Origin: Carya illinoinensis
Taxonomy: Eukaryota > Streptophyta > Magnoliopsida > Fagales > Juglandaceae
Assembly (NCBI RefSeq): GCF_018687715.1
Contig: NC_056765.1
Coordinates: 26,991,129-27,055,128, forward strand
Length of the DNA: 64,000 nucleotides
Direction: 5' to 3'
Below the pieces are notes generated by a model. That model had not been told where the DNA came from. It made no database searches and worked only from the letters and a program-made list of their open reading frames with translations. The first letter of the stretch is position 1, and every line of letters begins with the position of its first letter. Of this stretch, positions 49,018 through 59,991 are shown piece after piece. A program made the translations under genes and the position numbers.

Positions 49018-49072
49018 ACACGTCATGTGTGCATTGTGTGCACCGAACAGCGACTGCTGAGTGGATTTATTC
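49018..49072 (-). repeat. Right terminal inverted repeat of the MULE
   Basis: On the minus strand it starts GAATAAATCCACTCAG and has the identical GTGCACACAATGCAC block (49029-49043) at the same distance from the end, followed by ACGTG. Confidence 0.85.
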
Positions 49073-49081
49073 TATTGTGGA

Positions 49082-49981
49082 ATGTGTTGTGTGTGTATCA
49101 TTACTCTTGAGGATAATACCCATCATTAATTATAGGTTTTGTAAAGACCAATGAGATATGATGTAGAATATGATCCATTCATCTTTGTATCAACTGTTCC
49201 AAAATTCTGATTGTAAGGGAACTTTTCCCCTACTAAAAGCCCAAAAGGCTAGCCTATACAAGGAAAGTCCAACCCGGCTAGACAACCCCCTGGCCCAAAA
49301 GCTGAAACTAACCCATGACCACAAACACTCGAGAAAACCTGAGGGCAAAGATGGAAGGGGCTCCTCACCCCAATACTCCACCACGACGCCTAGCACCTGA
49401 GGACCAGCGCAGGCAGGTAGGCGAGAAATACAGGGAACCCTTGATCCTCTGACAGCAAGTATGGAGAAATTTGACGAGGTGCACCCACGAGATAAAGAGG
49501 TTAAGAAGCCATGCCGCATTAATGACGCCGATCCTAAAACTCCACACCACATTAATTGCATCAACCCTGGAGCCACGCTGCATTAAAGGATTCTGACTAG
49601 ACGAACAGTTGAGTTGACATATACTCCCTAACGCAGGGTATGGGTTGTCTCCCCTCAGAAACTTAATATAAAAGCCAATCCCCAGGTATAAAGAACTCTC
49701 TCTAATTCTGCTATACTCGCACAAATTATTAAACAGATACTAACTTAAATACTAGAGACTCCCTAGTGTCCACCAAGGCCCCCAACTCTCTGTGTTTCTC
49801 TAAGTGTGCAAGTGAAAGACCGAAAACTCGAGTTGTTAGAGCCCAGCCCAAAAGTGTAAGAAATACAACTTTAACACTGATCTTTTTCAATCCTTGCTAA
49901 TTGGTAGATTCAGATGGAGGTGCATCAATGTGAATTTGTATTGAATGCAAGTATATAAAGTTCAATTAAAGTTATTAACAT
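49082..49981. other. LTR-like fragment, boundaries unclear
   Basis: 49213-49850 is more GC-rich and has a TATAAAAGCC at about 49670 followed by AACTCTCTCTAATTCTG and GAGACTCCCTAGTGTCC-like text, resembling the U3-R-U5 layout of plant gypsy LTRs. It may start at TGTAAGGGAAC (about 49212). No partner, primer site or target duplication was found. Confidence 0.35.
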
Positions 49982-51684
49982 TTTTTTTAAGTTAATAGAA
50001 TATAAAAAGGAGCAATATGATTGTAACAGGTATAACGTACACAACTTGTTGCAGTAATTTGAACATTTATAAAAAGAAAGACCTATTTTTCTAGTATAGT
50101 TGAAATCTAACAATACGGTTGAATAGCTCACGATGATGGCTTAAGCATTGATGTGGTGCTCATATGCTTATTTATGAAGTAAAAAATAAATAAAGCATTT
50201 AAAATATGAATAAAGAGAAACACAGAGATTCTCTCTCATGACCTTTCATATATAGCTCTCAATACAATGAAGAAAATAGGATTGAAATGGAGATTGAAGA
50301 AGATGCTTTCCTTCTACAGAGAGAAAATCTTAGAAGAGTGAATCCATCATTTTCTATGTGTAGGGAAGTCAGAAAATTTGTAGAGATTCTCTCTTTTAAT
50401 TTATAGATATCTCTTCTTTTAGAGTAATTAAGTCCTACTTGCTTTATGTCATTTTTACATTTTTGTATCTGAATCAATCCGTTTTGGCTTTATTTCTTCC
50501 TTATCTTATGATCTATTCCTTTTACTTTTGGTAATGGGTTGGAATCAGTTGATTTTATATATAAAAAAATATAAAAAATGGATAAAAGAATTTAGTAGCA
50601 AAAAATGGTACTAATTTCAAAGAGTTAATTACTGAAGCTAGAAATTTAAAATTTAAAATTCTTAAAAATTCAGATTTATTTTGCAATTAACTTCGATCTA
50701 AACATAACTTCGTGGTGCAGTCAAACGAGCTGTTTTGGCATAGCATTATTGCATGCCCTTGTGCCCGTAAGTCATGGCATGAAATAGCGTGGGATGATTC
50801 TAAAGATGTTTCCACCTCTGTTCTTTTTTTTTTCTTTTTTTCTTTTTTTCTTTTTTTGGTACAAAGTAAAACCACCTCAGTCTTCTCGAGGGAGATCTCA
50901 AAAGATCATCTTAGGCCTCGTTTAGTCATTGACTCTACCCAAGTTAAAATACAAGTCTACACTTGAAGTTGGGAGTCCTAATGATCAAAATTCGAATGAT
51001 TATGTCTCCAAATTTCTTTGGTTTCTTTTTTGTTTTTTTTTTTTTTTTTTGGCTACAAAACCTCTTTTTCTCTAACTGCATGGATTTCTCGTAGACGCTT
51101 TCCTTCGCAGAGAGAAAATCTTAAAAGAGTGAATCCCTCATTTTCTATGTGTAGAGAAGTTGGGAGATTTGTAAAAATTCTCTCCTTTTATGGATGTCTC
51201 TTTCTTTAGAGTAGTTAAGTCCTACTTGTTTTATGTCACTTTCATATTTTTGTATATGAGGCAATCTGGATTTATTTCTTCCTTATGTTATGATCTTTTC
51301 CTTTTACTCTTGTTAATGGGCTGGAATCAGTTGATCTTATAAAATAACCAAATATAACAAATAGATAAAAGAATTTAGTAGAAAAATTTGATAAATTCAA
51401 AGAGTTAATTACTGAAGCTAGGAATTTTGAAATTGAAAATTCTTAAAAATTCAGATTGATTTCTCAATTAACTTCTAAACATAACTTCGTGATGCAGTAC
51501 CCCACAAGCTGTTTTGGCATAGCATTATTGCATGCCCTTGTGCCCGCAAGTCATGGCATGAAATAGTGTAAGATGATTAGGAAGATGTTTCCACCAATGC
51601 TCTTTATTTTTATTTTTCTTTCCTTCTTGGGTACAAAGTAAAACCACCTCGATCTTCTCGAGGGAGATCTCAAAAGATCATCTT

Positions 51685-53981
51685 CACTATAAGAAATCTC
51701 ACTTTTTGCAGCGTTTTTTATTTTGTTGTAATTAAAATCGCTGCAATAGATAGTCTTTTGCAGCGAAATATTTATCGTTGCTATGATTTCGCTGCAAGAA
51801 CTGATTTAATGAAGTGGGCCGCTAGACTTTATTTTTTGCAGCAGAAATTTCTTTTATAGCGGCGAACATACGCCTTGCTTTTCTAAAACACTTGTTACAA
51901 TGGCATGATACCGTTGCTATTGGCTCAGGGCGCCAAAAATCAGAGGACAATTTATTTTTCCCCCCGAAACAACTCTATTACCAGCTACCCTTGTCCACTT
52001 CGAAGTTCTTGCCGATTTCCTCCACCTTCGGTGCCCAGCTAACCAACGATATACACACGGTTGGAAATCTACCATCGATCGTCAAAGACGTCCCGAACCC
52101 TAGATTCTCCACCACTTCATTTCCCTTCCGCGGAAGCTAAGGTCATCATTTCCTCCCCATCCCGCTCTATGTGTGTGTGATTAGTGTCGGAGTGGTTTGC
52201 CCCTTCGATTTCTGCTGTTGTATCGGACGTAGACATTGTGGAACCTACTGCTACAGGGTATACCTTCCGCCACCACAGGTATCACTGCAACTCATTTTTG
52301 TCTCTCTCTCCCCCTTCATCCGCGCTCCTTGCTTTACAAAAATGTGAGCTTTTTGTTTGTCTCTGAGGTTATGATAGAAGTTTGAATCTGAAAGCAGGAA
52401 TCACTTTCACCATTTCTATTTCTTTAATTTTTTTTATAGCATCACTTTTTGGCTACGTGTGAGATATTAGTTTAGTATGTTCATTAATGGTCGGGTGATA
52501 GTAGCTATTGTTCTAGCCTGCACCACCAATACCCAGGTGCACTTGGTCTAGATAACATTGTTAAATATAAAAGAGCCGGACATTGTGCACTATATATTTA
52601 GTAGTTCGTAACTTGTAGGTTCTTGGTTCCATGTGGTCCACCCCAATGTATAGCCCATAACTACATTAAGGTCTCATGTTAAACTGGGATTAGATGAATG
52701 AATGTGTTTGATTTATTATATTACAAGGAAATGGTTCTTTTTTAATTTGATCCATCATATTCATTAGTGCAAATAAGAGAAGTTTCAGGTTTTAGTATTA
52801 TGTTATACTAGTAATTTATAATATGGGATAGTTGGGCTAGGTGTGGCCGTTTCATGTAGGTGAAAAAGTATTGGTAATATTTAAAAACTGGGTTTAAGGT
52901 ATTTTGACAAAATTAATATATTATTTCATCAGGGTCTTTAGGCATATATAAGTATTTCAATTTAGTCACTAAATTAGACATATATTATATTTAGTGATTT
53001 AAATACTAATAATTTAGTTGAGTGTGAAAAATGGAAATTTTAGATAGCCCAGCTCTTTAGCCGAAGCGGGAAAAAAAAATGGCCAATGGCTTTTTGCAGC
53101 GATTTTTGCTCGCTGCAAATGACCAGCGAATGTATTTCTAAACAACACTAAAATTGCTGCAAATCCCTAATTGCAGCATTTTTTTAAGATTGCAAAACTC
53201 CTAAAGCAACGAACATAGCACGCTACAAATAGACTTAAAAGCAACGTTTATAAAATTTGTTGCCTTAGTTTCACGTTAATTACAACGTTTTTTAACGTTG
53301 CAAAATCTCTAAAACAACGACTAATGTGTGCTGCAAATACCTTTAAAAGCAACGAGGAAAATATTTGATGCGTTTGATTGATTCTAATTGCAGCGCTTAT
53401 ATTTCTATTGCAGCGATTTTACGCTGTTGCAAAAAAAGTCTAAAGCAACGAAACTTATAATTGTTGTTTTGGACATCGTGCTTTTGCAGCGCTAATGTCT
53501 CTATTACAGCGTTAAATTGTCGTTGCAAATTTAATCAACAGTAGCGCTATACGTAATTGTTGCTATTGACAAATTCCATTTGCAGCGATTACAGAGTAAT
53601 TGCAGCGAATTAAAGTGTTGCAATTAATAATAAAAACAACGAAAACATATACACGTTGCTTGAATGAGTAATCTATTGCAGCGAAATTTATACAAATTGC
53701 AACGATAATTATCGCTGTAAGTGGTGTTTTGCAGCGCTAACTACTGAATTTGTAGATGACTTTTGCAGCGTGAAAGTGAATATAATACAGTGATATGAAT
53801 ACGCTAGAATAGATACCTGTTGCAGCGTTTTTATCGTTTTGTTGGAATAGATCAAAAATAAAGGGTTTATATTATCGAACATGCAAGGAAGTTGATAACG
53901 CTGGAATTGAGAAATTGCAGCGTTTTGAGTGAGTATTTGCAAGGATTTTAGGCGCTGCAAAGAGCCTAAATCCTTGTATTG
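51685..53981. mobile_element. 2.3-kb non-autonomous CACTA element
   Basis: It begins CACTATAAGAAATC and ends ATCCTTGTATTG, an imperfect inverted pair, with a 3-bp duplication CTT on both sides (51682-51684 and 53982-53984). Units A and C of the surrounding duplication keep the uninterrupted site AAGATCATCTTAGGCC, which proves the insertion. Both ends carry many GCAGCG / CGCTGC words (51705-51860; 53093-53960), the CACTA-type subterminal repeat. No transposase. Confidence 0.9.
51870..53085 (+). other. Unique cargo inside the CACTA element
   Basis: Without the GCAGCG motif. 51900-52380 looks like a gene 5' region: pyrimidine-rich, moderate GC, CGAACCCTAGATTCTCC and several short open frames. 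52380-53085 is AT-rich and intron-like. I recognise no protein. It may be host DNA carried by the transposon. Confidence 0.4.
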
Positions 53982-55636
53982 CTTAGGCCTCGTTTAGTCA
54001 TTGAATCTACCCAAGTTAAAATATAAGTCTACACTTGAACTTGAAGTTGGGAGTCCTAATGATCAAATTCGAATGAATATGTCTCCATCTTTATTTTCTT
54101 TTTTATTTTTAGTGGCTAAAAAACCACTTTTTCTCGAACTGCATGGATTTCTAAAGATCACTTTAACCATTAAGTCATGGCCAAATTAAAGTACAAGTGA
54201 TCTTGAAGTACTTGGGAGTCTTGAAATCATATATATTTTCTCACCTAATCCAATATTTTTGTTAAAAAATACAGACAGACATTACCCCACGTCATGTTTA
54301 AAAAAAAAGTACTGTCTTTATCGACTAGAATTTTCATGGGCAAAGCATCTAATGGTACGTCGAGATGTTGTTTTGATTTTGATATTATATAAAAAACAAA
54401 AGCCAAGCCCTAGTCTTTTGATAGGGATGCATTAGTGTTGAAAATCTGTAGTACTCTTTTGCTTTATATATAAAGAGGGATCACTCGAGATCATAGTGAG
54501 TTATGAATCGATCAATTTTATATGAGTAATTCAATTTATTAGTCTATGTAAAAAAAATATATCATTTATAATTTTATATTATTGATGTGACATAATTTGA
54601 TGCGTAAAAAATTTAAATTTTAAATTTATTTGATAAATCAAGTATTTTCATGTAAACGGTATGCATAGTGTTTGCTTTACACACATATCTACAAATATAA
54701 ATTTTTATTTTATATATATGGATTAGGATGTGTAAAGAGTAAGATAGGGATTCATGCACGTACTTAATTAGTACTGTTTAGCACCATAAATTACGCGTCT
54801 TTAAAAGAGTTACGTGAGAAGGACAAGAATTCTTTTACATGCATGCCTACGCGTTTTACACGCCTCCCTGCTCCCACAGCCATTCATTTTGTGGAAAATC
54901 AAAGCCAAGAAAGCTAGAATTGTTAATTGGTTTATTAATTCTTTCCAATTTTCACATAAATCATAATCAAAATATTCAAGATATTGCTTGAAGTTTGCAT
55001 ATCAAAAAAAAAAAAATATTCAAGATATTTACTTTTGATTGTCCGCGTGAAAAGCAAGCAGAACTTACGGTAATAAGGAGGAAAAGCAAGAACGAGAATG
55101 ATTACGTGGATAACACTTCTGAGCGGTGCTACTCTGTTACTTAAGATATACTGCTCAAGCTGGTCGTTAGAGGTTTTTTTTTTTATATTTTTTTAATATA
55201 TTTAAATATTTTGAAAAATTAAAAATAAATCAATATATTTAAATTACTTTTTTTAATCATTAAGTTAAAAAGAAAAAAAAATTGTGAACAACTGTCAATT
55301 TGAGGGGGCAAGAGGATAAGATATAGCGGTTTTTCCCTACACTTTTTTATACGGAAAAGTCTTAGGTATGCTTTGATAGTAAAATGAAAATTTTAAATTT
55401 TAAAATAAAATATTATATTTTAATATTATTATTATTTTAGAATTAAAAAAAGTTAAGAATAATTTGAATTATTTATTATATTTTATACGAAGATTTGAAA
55501 ATATTATAATAATAAAAATAAAAATTTTAAATTTAAGATCCAAATCGAACCTTAAAATTCCAGCTTTTATACGATTGGATTATACTTTTAAATGATTACG
55601 TTGGCTTACACACCATATAATAGACAGTACATGATA

Positions 55637-55834
55637 GGGATAATGCTAGGGATTTTGCTGGATTACCTTGTTCGGTTTCGTTACTGTTTATTTTTTTATA
55701 CTATTTTTTAAATACTTTTAATAAAATAAAATAAATTACAATATTATTAAATAATACTTTATTAATTATTACGAAAAAAAATTTAGAGCGAGAGCTCCAA
55801 ACGGAATCCCCAGCAGGATCCCAAATGTTTTCCC
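55637..55834. mobile_element. MULE-type MITE in duplication unit B
   Basis: Ends GGGATAATGCTAGGGATTTT and, on the other strand, GGGAAAACATTTGGGATCC. It is the same family as 21206-21416. The target duplication has decayed here. Confidence 0.6.
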
Positions 55835-57954
55835 TACAGTTTTATTACAATTATACCATTCATCTGTCTGACTTCTGTCCAATTGACCAACGGTGATGTT
55901 GCCACATGACAATCAATTAGAACTCGACTTGCACCATTGAAATTCTACGTCGAGTCTTATTTAAAAAATTAAAAAGATCAAAAAAATAAGAACAAAAATG
56001 TAAAAGTTATTTTAAAATACTAACAAAGTTCAAATTTAGTAGACCATTTGCAACGAGATTTGAATATTTTTATTTTAAAAATAAAGGTACAAATATTTTA
56101 AAAGGAGCAATATCATTATAACAGGTATAACGTACACACCTTGTTGCAGTAATTTGAACATTTATAAAAAGAAAGACCTATTTTCTGGTATAGTTGAAGT
56201 CTAACAATACGGTTGAATAGCTCGCGATGAAGGCTTGAGTATTGATGTGGTGCTCGGATGCTTATTGATGAAGTAAAAAATAAATAAAGCATTTAAAATA
56301 TAAATAAAGAGACAAACACAGAGATTCTCTCTCATGACCTTTCATATATAGCTCTTAATACAACGAAGAAAATATGATTGAAATGGATATTGAAGAAGAT
56401 GCTTTCCTTCTACAGAGAGAAAGTCTTAGAAGAGTGAATCCATCATTTTCTATGTGTAGGAAAGTCGAGAGATTTGTAGAGATTCTCTTTTTTAATTTAT
56501 AGATATCTCTTTCTTTAGAATAGTTAAGTCCTACTTGGTTTACGTTACTTTTACATTTTTGTATTTGAGTCAATTTGTTTTAGCTTTATTTCTTCCTTAT
56601 CTTATGATCTCTTCCTTTTGCTCTTGGTAATTGGCTGGAATCAGTTGGTTTTATATATAAACAAATATACAAAAATGGATAAAAGAATTTAGTAGCAAAA
56701 AATGGTACTAAATTCAAAGATTTAATTGCTAAAGCTAGGAATTTAAAATTTAAAATTCTTAAAAATTCAGATTGATTTCTCAATTAACTTCTAAACATAA
56801 CTTCGTGATGCAGTCCCACGAGCTGTTTTGGCATAGAATTATTGCATGACCTTGTACCCGTAAGTCATGGCATGAAATAGTGTGAGATGATTAGGAAGAT
56901 GCATGTTTCCCCCTATGCTCTTTATTTTTATTTTTCTTTTCCTTTCCTTCTTGGGTGCAAAGTAAAACCACCTCGATCTTCTCGAGGGAGATCTCAAAAG
57001 ATCATCTTAGGCCTCGTTTAGCCATTGACTCTACCCAAGTTAAAATACAAGTCTACACTTGAAGTTGGGAGTCCTAATGATCAAATTCGAATGATTATGT
57101 CTCCATCTTTGTTTTTCGTTTTGGCTAGAAAACCCCTTTTTTTCGAACTGCATGGATTTCTAAAGATCACTTTAACCATTGAGTCTTGGCCAAATTAAAG
57201 TACAAGTGATCTTGAAGTACTTGGGAGTCTTGAAATCATATATATTTTCTCACCTAATCCAATATTTTTGTTAAAAAATACAGACAGACATTACCCCACA
57301 TCATGTTAAAAAAAAAGTAGTGTCTTTATCGACTAGAATTTTCATGGGCAAAGCATCCAATGATACGTCGAGATGTTGTTTTGATTTTGATATTATATAA
57401 ATAAAAAACAAAAGCCAAGCCCTAGTCTTTTGACAGGGATGCATTAGTGTTGAAAGTCTGTAGTACTCTTTTGCTTTACATATAAAGAGTGAGCACTCGA
57501 GATCATAGTGAGTTATGGATCAATTATCATGTATAATTTTATATTATTGATATGATATGATTTGATGTTTAAGAAATTTAAATTTTAAATTTATCTGATA
57601 AATCAATTTTTTTTCATACGAACGATATAGAGTGTGCTTTAGACACATATCTACTAATATAAATTTTTATTTTATATATATGGATTAGGATGCGTAAAGA
57701 GTAAGATAGGAATTCATGCACGTAATTAATTAGTAATATTTATAAGCATCATAAATTACGCGTCTTTAAAAGAGTTGGTGAGGATGACAGGAATTATCTT
57801 CCATGCGTTTTACATGCCTTCCTGCTCCCTCAGGCCTCAGTCAATCATTTATTTATACGGAAAAGTCCGAAAAACACGTCCTTTGTACAATGGATTCTAC
57901 TTTTGTTAATGATTGCGTTGACTTACAGACCATATAACGGACAGTATATAGTAC

Positions 57955-58329
57955 GGACAAGGTTAGGGATTTCGTTGGGATCGTCTTGCTCAGTCTCGTT
58001 AGTATTTATTTTTTTACATTATTTTTTTAATATTTTTTAAATAAAATAAAAAATTTACAATATTATTAAATTATAAGAAATGATATTTACAGTCATAATT
58101 ATATAAACACATAGTTTGTTTAAAAAAATGAATTAATACGAAATTTATAAAAAAAAAAAATTAATTTTTTAATAATAATTTTTATTTTTTTTAAAGTAAT
58201 TGTGCAGTGTTTATATATTTAAAATATAATATTACTCTTAAATAATACTTTATTAATCATTACCTAAAAAAAATTAAAACAAAAAAAAAATTAGAGCGGG
58301 AACTCCGAGCAGGATACCTAATGTTTTCC
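57955..58329. mobile_element. MULE-type MITE in duplication unit C, with a nested insertion
   Basis: A 9-bp duplication ATATAGTAC/ATATAGTAT (57946-57954 and 58330-58338), one mismatch. It is longer than its unit B counterpart because of an insertion at 58072-58238. Confidence 0.75.
58072..58238. mobile_element. 167-bp insertion inside the unit C MITE
   Basis: Absent from unit B and flanked by TAAAT at 58067-58071 and 58239-58243. AT-rich and noncoding, it is probably another small MITE. Confidence 0.6.
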
Positions 58330-58615
58330 ATATAGTATTACTCTCAGTTACAATTAAACCATTCATCAGTCTGACTTCTGTCCAATTCACTAACGGTGAC
58401 GTTGCCACATGACAACCAATTAGAACTTGACTTGCATTATTCAAATTCTGCGTCGACAGTCTTATTTAAAAAATTAAAAATATCTAAAAGAATAAGAATA
58501 AAAATGTAAAAGTTATTTTAAAATACTAACAGAGTTCAAATTTAGAAAACTATTTGCAACGAGATTTGAATATTTTTATTTTAAAAATAAAGGTAAAAAT
58601 ATTTAAAACATTTAT

Positions 58616-59991
58616 TCAAAAACTAAAAAAAATTAAATGAAAAGAATCCAAAACACCAAAAAGAAAAACAATCTAGGAGAGGGAAAAGCACTGCAAGGGG
58701 AAGAAGCGGTACCTCTACCCAGCGGCGCTGTAAGGTTCCACGTGTTGAATGCCCATTGGGGAGCTCCAAATTTTTTTTTCTTTAGACTTTTACTTTTTTA
58801 GTTTCGAGAATTTTGGACAATAACCTCATGCGCTTTGTCCTGTTTGAAATTCAGCATATGCAATTTTTTAGGTTTAATATTTCGTGCTATGAAATTAGCC
58901 CCTCGGTCATATATTCTATCCAACCCAATTAACGAAAGACACATGTCACTTTGCAAGGTTGCCACGTGTCGAATGTTTTCTCTTATTTTTCAAAGATTAA
59001 TATAAAAGTTATAATATTTTATTTTTAAAAATAAAATTAAAGAATATAATAAAATTAAACAACGATTGAATCCATGTGTTTCGGTTGTCTTCTTAGCCTC
59101 CCGATGAGTTGCCGGACTTAGTCATCATACGGGGAATACACCTACCTATTCATGGTCTTGATCTCAGACAAAAAGCAAAGACAAGCAACCAGGCCGAATG
59201 ACCACAGAGAATGCACGCTCCCTCCTATGTTGGAGCTTTCTTTCCATGTGAAACACAAGGAAGAGCTGCCTTCATCTTTCACATCATTTGTTATAAAAGT
59301 TACATTCTTCCTGGTTAGCATTTGGAGGATAGGTAGCCAATGCACTGCTTGTCATTGTACAGCGTGCAATAGGTTTGTTGCTTTCTGAATATTTCTTCAT
59401 CAGCTTCATAGAATTGCACGTTCCTCCATTTACGCTTTTGATCCATAAGCAGCCTTTGTAAACATTAGTGATACGATTACAACCCTATCACAGTTCAACA
59501 CAAGGCCTTCTTTTCATTAGCGGGACAATGTCCTCCTTTAGGATAAGTTAATATAACCAATTCATTGGCATATGTGACATAAAGAGAATTGAAAATGCTA
59601 CAAAATCTTGAGAAGGAGAAGAACATTCAACTTTTCTTTCAGGAAGGAAGTTCATGTATGACATTGAAACTATTGTTCAAGAGTACATAGCAATGCCAGC
59701 TGAACATGGATAATTATACCCTAAACACCTTTGCAACTGTTACTACTATTACTATAGCATATCAACAGATATGTATCTATAAAAAAAAAAAACACAGAAA
59801 ACCGGCATATATTTGATACTCTCCATTCTTCGTTTCAAAACACTATGGTGAAACACCAAAAACCGTCTGCTCAATAGTCTCCATTTTTAATTCCAAAGCA
59901 CCAAAGAAGGGATGGGAGCACATATTAACAAAAGATGGAAACAAAAGGGCTAGCTTTGAACTTCATCATCCAAAACGAAGTTATAAATAAC
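58616..59991. other. Downstream flank of the AGO5-like gene, no gene seen
   Basis: Probably contains the 3' untranslated region of the minus-strand Argonaute gene nearest 59991. The open stretch at 59142-59345 (minus) has no family match. Confidence 0.5.

Larger units (their letters stand above)
40874..49072. mobile_element. Mutator-like element with FAR1-type transposase and GRF zinc-finger gene
   Basis: 8,199 bp. An exact 9-bp duplication TATTGTGGA lies at 40865-40873 and 49073-49081. The ends are homologous inverted repeats of about 55 bases (40874-40928 and 49018-49072) that share an identical 15-base block. Two genes converge: a FAR1/mudrA-type transposase on the plus strand (about 42579-45444) and a two-exon GRF zinc-finger protein on the minus strand (47594-47180). 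Each has an apparent intron-containing 5' leader running in from the nearer terminal repeat. This is the same plan as maize MuDR. The transposase reading frame carries lesions, so this copy is probably not autonomous now. Confidence 0.88.
49982..58615. repeat. Noncoding segment duplicated about three times in tandem
   Basis: Unit A is about 49982-51092. Unit B is about 51093-56095, interrupted at 51685-53981. Unit C is about 56096-58615. Shared landmarks in order: AGGAGCAATAT...ATAACAGGTATAACGTAC; GATGCTTTCCTTCTACAGAG; GAATCCATCATTTTCTATG; CGAGCTGTTTTGGCATAG; CTCGAGGGAGATCTCAAAAG; AGGCCTCGTTTAG; GTACTTGGGAGTCTTGAAAT; TAATTACGCGTCTTTAAAAG-like text; and CTGTCCAATTCACTAACGG-like text. No protein is conserved across the units. 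Confidence 0.85.

Noticed and set aside
50259..56573. A 72-codon minus-strand open frame present in two duplication units (50259-50477 and 56355-56573)
   Set aside because: Most base differences between the copies change the amino acid, unit B does not keep the frame, and the protein has no recognisable motif. It looks like a by-product of recent duplication.
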